A stretch of 64,000 bases of DNA from Aristolochia californica (lineage: Eukaryota > Streptophyta > Magnoliopsida > Piperales > Aristolochiaceae), in NCBI GenBank assembly GCA_029961685.1, contig JARWKL010000014.1, positions 22,326,452 through 22,390,451 of the forward strand, given 5' to 3'. The translations under genes were made by a program, and so were the position numbers. Numbering within the stretch: the first letter of the stretch is position 1; each line of letters begins with the position of its first letter. Positions 24,152 to 33,994 of this stretch are shown here, one piece after another. The notes under the pieces were generated by a model. It was not told the origin of the DNA. It saw nothing but the letters and a program-made list of their open reading frames with translations, and did no database searches.

Positions 24152-25542
24152 TTTCCTGCTTTTCACCTTAAGGACAAGGTGAAAGTTTGGGCGGGGGGTA
24201 ATGATAGACCCCAAATTATGCAACTTACTTTAGACGGGTAAATAGAAGGATAATTAGAGGGTGATTAATGGGTCAGGGGCATTTTTGGAATTTGACAATG
24301 TTACGTGGTTTCGGGAGGAAATTTAGAGAGGGAGCCGAGGGAGAGGAAGGGGCACGTCGTTTAGTATTCAGAGAAGCGTGGCTCAGGGAGAGTACTAGTC
24401 TCTTGAATACCAGGGTTATCGGTGACTATTTCCGGCGAGTTCTATATTAATTTCTCTAGTTGAGTTTTCGTTTATTGCGTTGGTTGTATTCGCATAAGGA
24501 TTGGAGTCTATCAGATGTATTCTTGTTCGATTTCGGCGATTTCGGCGATTTCAGCAAAGAAGGAAAGGTTCGTCGCTCTTTCTTTTCGTTTGTTTTGCTT
24601 GAAAATCTTTATTCCTGTTTTGGGGTATATCACCTTGATTCAATTCAAGGTATAAGTATTTTTGGTTCAGAAAGGTGGAATGAAACATGCATTTTAGCAT
24701 AAAAAAACCATGAAAACTGTTAAAATACAAGTCTAGGGGTATTTTGGTCATTTCCTATATTTTCAACATTATACTTTTCTCTTATAGTATGGCTATTAGA
24801 TAGAGAATGTCTTATTTTATCTCTGGTTAAATTTTCATTCAATTTAGACATGTATTTTAGGAGATGTAATTTTGAGTATTGAGGGGAATTTTTGTCTTTT
24901 TGTAAATTTTCACTTAAACACTGATTATAGAGAATCTGGAAAGGCCTTTTTGGCTTGGATTTTAAGGCAACAAAGCTGCCCTTCTTCCATAACTCTTTTT
25001 CCTCTTCTATTTTCTCCCCAAATCACATATTTTTTATGGTATCAGAGCAGTAACGCAAGTCTTGGGCAAGTTTCTTTCGATTTTGTGGATCTTTTCTCCA
25101 TTTTCAGCAATCTCCTTGAAGGTTTTTCCCAGATTTCTGGACTGATAGGGTAAAAATTCCATTTTTGCCCTTTTTCTACCTATCTTAGCCTATTGGCTAA
25201 TGATTACTTCTTCTATTTGATTAATTAATAGGATTTAGAAGTGTTTACTTCAATTTGAGGAAATTTCTCAAATCTGCCTGCGTCATCAACCTAATGCTTG
25301 TGTCATATAGCTTGTGTCATCCTGATTTCTTGCAATTAGGTCATTCTTTCATCAATTTGTGGTCTCAATTGCTGGAATTGATGATTATTGATTCTTAATT
25401 GAGTGAATTGGGTGTTGTATTGCCCTAATTGAATTCGGTGTGGGGCCTACTTGACTACGCAAACATAAAAATTTGGGAAAAGTGTTTCCCTTTGGTTAAT
25501 CGATGCTCTAGTGTACTGAATTGTGGTGTTTAGTGATATTTA

Positions 25543-26600
25543 ATGGCTGATTCCAGCACAATAGTTGTTGTCCAGAGGACTGTTGAGAGCTTATATGTGA
25601 AATTCTCTCAATCGATTCAGATAACTACGATCAGGTTGAATAGATCGAATTATGTAAACTGGTCCAAATCAGTTTTGAAGTATTTGAGAGCCAGAAGAAT
25701 GGCAAAATATATAACCGATGATCCCCCGGTGCTTGTTACTGAAGATAGGGTGGCAGAAGATGATTTAGTAATGACTTGGTTGGTCAACAGTATGGATTCA
25801 GTATTGCTAAGGCAATGTGGACTACCTTGGCTTCCATTATGTCTCGAGAAAGTAATTTGTCAAGGATCTATGAGTTATAAGTAAAGTTCTTTAACATGAA
25901 GCGTGAAGGTAGTTCAGTGACAGATTATTTCACTGAGATGAGGGGAGTACTACAGTAGATTAGTATATTCATCTTTTTACTACGAATATTGAAGACATAA
26001 GAAAGAAAATCAGATTCAAGTAACCTGGCTTTTAGATGGTTTGGGGCATGAATATGATGCTATTAGAGCCCAGTTGTTGGTAAATGAGGATGTGACCACC
26101 CTTGAGCAAGCCTTCAACAGAGTTTTTAGAGTTGAAGGTCCAATTGTAAATAAGAATGAGTTAGGTGGAGCTCTCTCAGCAGCAACTGCTCTTTAACCTT
26201 CAATCTTCTACTGGTAAGCCTGATGGTCAGTTTTATGGTGGTAATAATAGAAGTAAAGGTTGCTCTTACACTACTTGTGGCCATGGCTGAAGTGATCAAG
26301 GGGATTGGAAATGTGTTTATTATGGTAGGACTAATCATATTTTTGAGAAATATTGGAAAATTTTTGGTAAACCTGGGCCAACTCTATATTCACATATAAG
26401 GACCCATCCTCAAACACTGGATCCTATGAGGAAATTCAATAGTTATTATAGCGAATGGGTCAACTGACTGCTTCATCTACTGCTTCTCAGGCTACCGAGT
26501 CTCCTCCTTCCTCAACAAGTACCACAATGGCTATTATAGGTATGAATGCACTGAATGTGTCTCATTCCCCCTCTTAAATCATTGATTTAGGAGCCTCTAC
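25543..26600 (+). pseudogene. Copia gag and protease start, decayed
   Basis: Gag starts MADSSTIVVV at 25543 with the LNRSNYVNWSKSVLKYLRARR block, a common plant Copia gag start. It stops at 25884, and later pieces are readable only in fragments. The protease region near 26575-26610 reads IIDLGASTHMS, with the catalytic DTG changed to DLG. Minor frames opposite to it are ignored. Confidence 0.8.
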
Positions 26601-26829
26601 ACATATGTCAGGTATGCCCTCCCTATTTCAGTCCATTAGTCCATCTCATTCATATCGTTGAGCTACTTTAGCTAATGAATCCACCTCTCCCATTCAAAGG
26701 GAGGGTACTATTCACACTACTCCACAAATATCCTTAAATTTTGTTTTATTTGTACCAAAGTTTCCAATTAATCTCTTGTCTGTAAGTCATATAACTAAAT
26801 CCTTAAACTGTTCAGTAACCTTTTATCCT

Positions 26830-27950
26830 ACTTCTTGTGTTTTCCAAGACTTGCAGACATAGAGGACGATTGGTTCACCACATCTCAAGCTATAGCTCTC
26901 ACTACTACAGATTCTTCTTACTTTACGCTTGGGATATCCCTCACCAGCTAAGTTGCATCAGTCTTTTCCTTCTCTGTCAGCCAATATTTCATTTGATTGC
27001 GAATCTTGTCAGTTGGGAAAGCATCTCCACTCAAGTTTCCCAGTTAGTTCTAGTCAAAGCACCATGTTGTTTGAATTAGTCAACTCTAATGTATGGGGTC
27101 CATAACAAGTACCTAGCCCAATTGGTTTTAAGTATTTTGTGTCGTTCATTGATGATTTCAATAGAATCACTTGGGTATATCTCTTGTGGGAGAAGTCAAA
27201 AATATTTGTTGTATTTCTCAATTTTTTCAATAAAATAAAAAACCAATTTGGTATATGTGTTCATGTACTTCGTACTGACAATGGTTTGGAATATTTTAAC
27301 CATAGATTTTCAGTATTTTGTATTTCTCATGGTATTACCCATCAAACATCCTGTCCTTATACACCACAACAAAATGGGGTGACTAAACGTAAAAATAGAC
27401 ATCTTATTGAGGTTACAATAACACTATTAATGCATATGAATGTTCCTAAATCTTTTTGGGGAGATGCGGTTTTAGCTTCGTGCTACTTGGTTAATCGTAT
27501 GCCCTTATCTATTTTGACTGGTCAAGTTCCTCTTCAGGTTTTAAAGCCCAATTGTAAATTGTTTGGTGTGGCTACTCATATTTTTGGATGTACTTGTTTT
27601 ATTCATATGTTTGAAAATTCGGTCGATAAGTTGTCACCTCGGTCTGTCAAATGTATTTTTCTGGGATATTCTCGTTGACCAAAGGGATACAAATATTATG
27701 ATTCTATTTAATAGAAGACATATGTGTCAGTTGATGTGACCTTCTTTGAACATACTTCAAATTTTTCATCATCTGCTGAGCTTCCTGTATCACATGAATC
27801 TCTTTTAGGTAGTCTTGTTCCTATTGCAGTTTTGGATGTACCAACGTCATCGAGTTCTTCATTGCCTCTTCGCGTTTACAGTCATCGCTCTCGTGCTCCT
27901 GTAGTGCCTCCAACGGTTACCTCTATAGAATTCTCTTCTCACGATTAACT
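26830..27950 (+). pseudogene. Copia integrase, decayed
   Basis: The clean frame 27139-27678 covers most of the integrase core: SFIDDFNRITWVYLL, VLRTDNGLEYFN (second catalytic Asp), HQTSCPYTPQQNGVTKRKNR (glutamate region, E replaced by K in the usual AERKN), then SFWGDAVLASCYLVNRMP and VKCIFLGYSR. The spacer to reverse transcriptase continues to about 27950. The changed catalytic Glu and the stops elsewhere argue against function. Confidence 0.88.
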
Positions 27951-28096
27951 ACCTTCCACATTGCTTGCAGATCCTGTTGTCTTTGATTTGGACCTGCCTA
28001 TTAGTCTACGAAAAGGTAAATGATCTTGTACTTCTCATCCGATATCCAAATATGTCTTTTGATTTTTTATCCCCGTCCTTCAAGTCCTTTGATATG

Positions 28097-28519
28097 TGTT
28101 GGAAGATAGGCTCAAGCCTACACGACCAAGGAAGACCCACATATCTAAGACTATTATAAGATGGGTCACACGACCAAGGAAGGCCAACAAGATGGGCCTA
28201 AGCACATAAGTAGGACCCACCATGATTACCACGAGCTGGCATCCTTGTCACATAAGTTGGAAGATCAAGAAGGATTATCTTACGGTCACGTCCTAGAAGA
28301 GTTCTAGTTTGAGTTATGTTTATCTTTTATCTATATTGAGTTATTTAATTATGTTAGGACTTATCTTTAAGTGTTGAGTTTGGGTGTAATTAGGACAAAG
28401 GTAGTTTTATTGTAATTGGACTCTACTACCTTCCTCTATTATAAATAGAGGTTCATGTACTCAGATTATAATAAGTTAATGAAGTCAATGAAGTATTTCT
28501 CTTTTCCATAAATTCAACA
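28097..28519 (+). repeat. Solo LTR inserted in the Copia element
   Basis: 423 bp from TGTTGGAAGATAGG to AAATTCAACA, flanked by ATATG (28092-28096) and TTATG (28520-28524), matching at four of five. The Copia reading resumes on the other side. It shares segments with the LTR at 41225-41661 (CGAGCTGGCATCCTT.TCACATAAGTTGG) and, in its 3' half, with the LTR at 41859-42172. Confidence 0.8.
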
Positions 28520-28524
28520 TTATG

Positions 28525-30068
28525 TCATTGTCTACTTCCCATATACTTCGTTCAGTGTAGGAAAACTTGTTCTCTCTAGAATGGAAACAAGCTATAGATG
28601 ATGAGATGAGCGCTTTGGTGTCTCGGGGAACATGGTGTTTATGTGATCCACTAGCAGGAACAGCTATTATGAGGTGTCATTGGTTTATACTATCAAATAT
28701 AATGTTGATGGCTCTATTGAGCGGTACAAAGCTCGGCTAGTAGCAAAGGGGTATACGCGGACTTTTAGAGTTGATGTCCTTGAGAACTCTCCTGTGGCCC
28801 GACTTACTTCGGTATAGATCTTAATATCTATAATTGTTAATAAGGGTTGACCTCTCTTTCAACTCGATATGAAGAATGCCTTTCTATATGGTGATCTACA
28901 TGAGAAATTGTATACGGAGGAACCTCTTAGGTATGTTGCTCAAGGGGAGACAGGAAAAATGTGTAAGCTGCAGAAGGCTATTTATGGACTTAAATAAAGT
29001 CCACAGGCCTGGTTTGAAAATTTTAGTGATGTGGTACTACAGTTTGGGTTCTATACGAGTCATTGTGATCATTCTATGTTCCTACTTAAAAGGAAGACTT
29101 GTATGGTGGGGTTTTGGTTGTCTATGTAGATGACATTGTGTTATCTGGTAATGATCTTGATGGTATTACAAAAATTAAACAATATCTGGCCACACATTTC
29201 AAACAAAGGATTTGGACTCTCTCGAGTACTTCCTTGGCTTTGAAGTCGCTCGTAGCAAGTAAGGTATTGTTCTTTCTCAGAGAAAATATATATTGGATAT
29301 GTTACAGGAGTATGATTTATTAGATGTTAAACCCATAGATACCCCCATGGAAGTTGATCATAATCTACATGACACCCAGGGTCCTACACTCAAGGATAAA
29401 ACTCAATACCGACGGTTAGTAAGTTAACTAATCTATGCTACAGTTACTAGGCCGGATATCTCATTTTTTGTGGGAGTTGTGAGCCAGTTCATGGAAAATC
29501 CTCAAAAAGTTCATTAAAAGCTTCTCAAAGGATTTTGAAGTACTTGAAGGGTGCACCTAGAAAAGGTCTCTGTATACTCAGAATGAGAAAGTTGATGTAC
29601 TTGGGTATTCTGATGTCGATTATGCTAGGTGTAAGATGGATAGACATTCTACATCAGGCTATTGTTGTTTTGTTGGAGGCAACCTGGTAAGCTAGAAAAG
29701 TAAGAAACAAACAGTTGTAGCAATGTCCAGTGCAAAGGCTAGGTATCGAGCAATGGCTCTTATAGTTAGTGAGCTTATGTGGATTAAGTATGTGTTTCTT
29801 GAGTTTGCTGACCCTATGGTTATGAATTGTGATAACTAGGCAGCCATTTTTATTGCCAACAACCCTGTATTCCATGAGAGAACAAAACATATAAAGATTG
29901 ACTCCCACTTCATTAGAGATGCAGTTATGCAAGGGAAGGTGGTAACTCATGTAAAGTCTTCAAACCAGTTGGGAGATATATTTACCAAGCCTTTGGGGAG
30001 ACATGAACATGTATCCTCTAGTGACAAGTCAGGGTTGTTTGATATCTACTCTCCAACTTGAAGGAGAG
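28525..30068 (+). pseudogene. Copia reverse transcriptase and RNase H, decayed
   Basis: RT blocks are visible across stops and shifts: WKQAIDDEMSAL near 28585, [12 protein letters not shown] near 28735, FQLDMKNAFLYGDL near 28860, and VVYVDDIVLSGND near 29120 (catalytic YVDD). RNase H pieces follow (SSAKARYRAMA near 29730, VMNCDN near 29820) to IFTKPLGRHE near 29980, then the polypurine tract. It carries several stop codons and frame changes. Confidence 0.85.
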
Positions 30069-30379
30069 TGTTAAAATACAAGTCCAGGGTATTTTGGTTA
30101 TTTCCTATATTTTCTACATTAAATTTTTCTCTTACAGTATGGCTATTAGATAGAGAATGTCTTATTTTATCTCTAGTTAAATTTTCATTCAATTTAGACA
30201 TGTATTTTAGGAGATATGTAATTTTGAGTATTGGGGGGCATTTTTGTTCTTTTGTAAATTTTCACTTAAACCCTGATTATAAAGAAACTGGAAAGGCCTT
30301 TCTGGCTTGAATTCCAAGGCCACAAATCTGCCCCTCTTCCAGAACTTTTTTTCCTCTTCTATTTTCTTGTTATTTTTTT

Positions 30380-30934
30380 TTCTTTTTGTTTCTTTTGCAC
30401 CCTTAATTCGGTTCAAGGTATAATTATTTGTGGTTCACAAAGGTGGTAAGAAACATGCATTTTAGCATCAGAAAACTCACATTTCTGGAGCAGTTTATCA
30501 AGTTCAAGTGCTTGATAAAAATTTATTTTTCTTACCATGGTTTAAAAGAAAAGAAGAAGAAGAACACCAAGAACGAGTAATGGTCGTGGTTTTAATCTGT
30601 TAGTTTGATTGTCTCAGCTTGTGGACCATTTCATGAGAAGGGAAGGAGAACCAAAAGAATTGTGCGTCAAATTGCAATCCTAAACATGAACTTTTAAGTA
30701 GCCAACCTTCTGTTCACTGTTGTAGTGTCTCTGATACCACAATTGATAGATTGCCCTGCTGACATGTGCTGCAAGAATAGCATTTGTAGTATTTAAGCAA
30801 AGACACCATCAACACAAATAGAATTGAAACTAAAATAATTCAACCAGCTCATCAACATGAAGATTCAAGGCCTAAAAGGTAGTGATAGCTTGTATGACAT
30901 AAATGGGAAACCAGTCCACTTGACTAAAACTTAC
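30380..30934. other. Intron of the WVD2-like gene, with duplicated segment
   Basis: Starts with a segment (about 30380-30480) that duplicates sequence on the other side of the Copia element. No TPX2 domain coding was found on the minus strand here. Confidence 0.5.
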
Positions 30935-33900
30935 CTCTCTTAATGACAAATTTTTAGCATCAACAGAAGACCTCACTAATATGTTTGAGAAACCAGAATG
31001 GCTGCTGTTTTGTGCACCATCTCTATTGCCAGAACGCCTTTCACCTGAAAGAGACAATGTTTCAGGAAATGTGACAGTGTTACTGGATCTTTGTGAAGAA
31101 ACAGAGGAAGCTTCTTTACTTGATCTGCATGAAGAAAAAGAGGAGATTCCTCTACACTGTCTATTTGCAGAAACAGAGATAGATTTGTTCATGCTAGAGT
31201 GAGTATAAGAAGTTCCCACATGTGAACTGATAGCACCCTTTGTCCTCCTTGTTGTTTCAGGGACAGGATGCTGGAGTTTGTTCAAAGTAGAGTGAGCATT
31301 AGAAGCTCCTAATCTTGAGTTGATAGCATTCTTTGTGCTGTTTGTTGCTTCAGGGACAGGATGCTTGACCCCTTGGGCTGATTTAGTTGCATCCTTACTT
31401 TTCCTGGTTTGCACTTTGGCATTTCTTTCAACTGAAGTAACATTAGCATCCTTCCACATATTACAAGAAAGTTTAACCATGTTAACTTCTGTTAGTCCAA
31501 GGTAACATAATGAAAAAGGTAACGAGACAGAGACAGTTGAACTTACTTCTTTAAGTGGTTTGTGAGAGAAACTTGGAGTATACTTTTTAGTGTTATTAAC
31601 AGTTGTTTTGCTCAATTTAATCCTGCTTTCCTCCTTTCCAGGTACTTTATGAAGAGGATATTTGAGCCCCACCAGTGATTTAGGCATAATTCCCTTATTC
31701 AATTCTGCTCTCATGCTGTTTCTAACTGTAACGGCACTAGACTCCTAAAAAAGCAATTACATATACAGATGAAAGGATGCAAGTAACACAAGCATTTTTC
31801 CAAACTGTAAAAAATTTCATGTCATACCTTTTCAGCAGCATTATGTTTCAAGCTCTCCATGCACTTTCCCAGATGAACTGCCTCCGGCAAATGTTTCCCC
31901 AAAGAAGTCTATGAGTAATACGAGGATTAGCAGAATGTAAGTTGTTGATTAATTCAAAGATCTGCCTACTGATGGACATATCAGACCACAAATCATTAAC
32001 CTGTTATATACCTTTTTAGCAACTGAAGAAAGATTTTCATTCCTCTTGTGATTGACCTCAACCCTGGCAGGCGCAAGGTTGTTTTCCTTTTTTATGCTTG
32101 ACCCTCCATACATTACATCCACCACTGAAGTTTCATATTGTACTGTAGCATCTGAATGGTTTTCTTCTATTTTGATCCTTCCATCATCTAAGTGCTCATA
32201 TTTCTTCAGTTGCTCAGCTTCTGGTACCCTTTTATTGTTAAAGTTGACACTCACCATGCTTTCATGCAAATTATTATTCCTTGGGTTTTCAATTTCTTCC
32301 TTTATCCCTTCTTTAGAGCTTTTGGGAGAACCTGTACAGGATAATATGGAGTGAGGTTCCAAATGTTGCACTAGTGGTATAGCAACAGGTATCATATCCT
32401 GCTCTGCCGAAACTTGAATAGCATCCTCTTCCGCCTGAACAACATCAACATCTTGTCCATCAATGGAGTTCTCTGCCCTTGCAGTAGTCTGTTCGTCTTC
32501 TGGACCTTGGCTACAAACACTACTGTCACCAGAGTCCATGGTCTGCTCATCTTGCTGAGACTGCAAAGCCTTTAGAACTCTAATTTTTCTATAATATTCT
32601 TCAAAGTAAGCTTTCTTCTGAGCAACTAATCCTGGGGCCCTGAATTTCTCTAGTTCTTCCTTACATCTATTATGAGAAAAAACAGACCATTTTTCCCAAG
32701 AAAGAGATTCAACAGCAAATCTTCCGAAGGATATTGAACCATGATCTAGAACCTGTGCATCACACCTTTGCTTAGAGTAGTGTGAGGCAAAAGTGCAAAG
32801 GAATTATACTAGTAAACACCGAACATGACAAAGTATATTTTGGTGTTTCTGGGAGTTTCTATTAGATGATTCACCAAGTTACTTTTGTTCTTCAAGTGCA
32901 TGAAAGATCTATGATTGCATCATTCCATTTTATCTCAAATACAAAACCAGGAGGTGACATTTCACTGACGTGAACAGCTCACTAAGCAAAGCACATGAAT
33001 TGAAGAAAATTCTATAGTTCGATAAATTGATGTTTGAAACCAACTAAAGAACTTAATGTTTAAAGATATAAAATGAGTAAGTAATTGCTCTGGAAAATCC
33101 ACATGATCCATTAAATGAAAAAAAGAAGTCAAATAAGGAAAATGATTTGCAATAAAAAGTAATCAGAATCAATAAATATGAAACAAATATTAACATAGCA
33201 AAGTTAGATTGTATCAATAAACATAATCCGAAGAAAATAAACTTAAGCAAAGTGAAGTCAGAATCTTGACAAATTTATCTTTTAAAAGGAGCAACCCACG
33301 AGTAGGAGTGACATGGATGGTAAATAAGACACAAGGTGGCATGATTACTAAATAAGGAGAACTTCTATAAAGATGATATAGAGTTATAATAATAAAAGCT
33401 GGTGTTTGTACTCTTATATTTTTTTTGCTTTTGAAAGATATTACCCTAAGGGTATTGTAGTCTTTGCAAACAACCTCTCAAAACTATATATAGAACCTCA
33501 AGGCATGGGAAAGAGCATTAAACTCAATCCTCTTAAGCACAAAATCGTGCTCCCTCTTGTCACCCTTTTTTCTTTCTTCTTTCTCTTTATTGGTTTCTCC
33601 TCCTAGCCTCTTCACGAGCTAGAGCTCTTAACCTCTCCTCCTCTCTTCTTCCTCTTCTCTCTTCTCTTAATCCCTTGTTATTATAATGTGAGGAAGACCC
33701 TATAAATCAACATTATCACCAGAACTATTTTGGATAAACTCACAATCAAGGAAAACGAAACAGATTTTTACTAGGATAGATTACTGAAAGCGTCACAAAG
33801 ATAACAGCAAACCTGACAAGCATAATGATAATGATAAAGGGACAGAAAATGGAAGAGTACCTGACAATCGTTCTGATTGGATAACTCCTCATGTTGCGGC

Positions 33901-33935
33901 CAGTCACAGTGAGCTCTACCCATTTCAGTAGCCAT
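30935..33935 (-). CDS. WVD2-like / TPX2-family microtubule-associated protein (3' end not resolved)
   Basis: Likely binds and organises microtubules. Exon model on the minus strand: 33861-33935 (MATEMGRAHC...), 32012-32752, 31828-31908, 31547-31744, 30935-31450. All junctions are GT-AG and phase 0, giving 537 codons. The family mark is at residues about 30-50: SISFGRFAVESLSWEKWSVF, followed by AQKKAYFEEYYRKI, the conserved N-terminal block of WVD2-like proteins of the WDL5/WDL7 kind. The rest is a low-complexity Ser/Lys/Glu-rich middle, normal for the family. The C-terminal TPX2 microtubule-binding box (F.FK.DERAEKRKEF type) was not found. The block at 31451-31546 could be a 96-nt intron or in-frame coding. 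The start is chosen because it joins the family block without a stop. A three-codon uORF (33973-33984) precedes it. Confidence 0.82.
31451..31546 (-). other. 96-nt in-frame intron (exitron-like) in the WVD2-like gene
   Basis: The minus strand reads GAA|GTAAGT at the donor and GTGGAAG|GAT at the acceptor, with a CTAAC branch-like motif and T-rich content. The length is a multiple of three with no stop. Read as protein it is hydrophobic, unlike the polar flanks, which favours removal by splicing. Confidence 0.65.
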
Positions 33936-33994
33936 TTCTTTTCTTCAAGACTCACAAGGATCACAGTCTCCTCTACGACTCCATAACGAAGCTT
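33936..33994 (-). promoter_or_regulatory. 5' UTR end of WVD2-like gene with a minimal uORF
   Basis: A good acceptor (minus strand TTTGTAACAG) ends at 33995, so the start-codon exon probably begins at 33994, leaving 59 nt of 5' UTR. Within it ATG GAG TCG TAG (33973-33984) forms a three-codon uORF that could lower translation of the main frame. Confidence 0.55.

Larger units (their letters stand above)
21690..24632 (+). mobile_element. Short Ty3-type LTR retrotransposon with gag and protease only
   Basis: LTRs at 21690-22112 and 24202-24632 start TGATAGACCCC and end TATATCA. CCTTG flanks the element on both sides (21685-21689 and 24633-24637), a perfect 5-bp target-site duplication. The primer-binding site TGGTATCAGAGC is at 22115-22126, and a purine tract (GGGCGGGGGGTAA) precedes the 3' LTR. 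The whole element is only 2943 bp, and the interior encodes gag and protease but no reverse transcriptase, RNase H or integrase. It is therefore a non-autonomous derivative. The insertion is in plus orientation, opposite to the neighbouring WVD2-like gene. Confidence 0.93.
24718..30368 (+). mobile_element. Decayed Ty1/Copia element, plus strand
   Basis: The 5' LTR starts at 24718 (TGTTAAAATACAAGTC) and runs to about 25030; the primer-binding site TGGTATCAGAGC is at 25037-25048. The 3' LTR starts at 30069 after a purine tract (GAAGGAGAG) and matches the 5' copy as far as about 30368, so its last bases are missing. Protein order is gag, protease, integrase, RT, RNase H. A solo LTR of another family is inserted at 28097-28519. 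Multiple stops make it inactive. A ~120-bp host segment is present on both outer sides (see findings). Confidence 0.9.

Noticed and set aside
24718..30368. AAAAC or similar 5-bp duplication for the decayed Copia
   Set aside because: The right LTR end is clipped, so the true border and its flank cannot be read.
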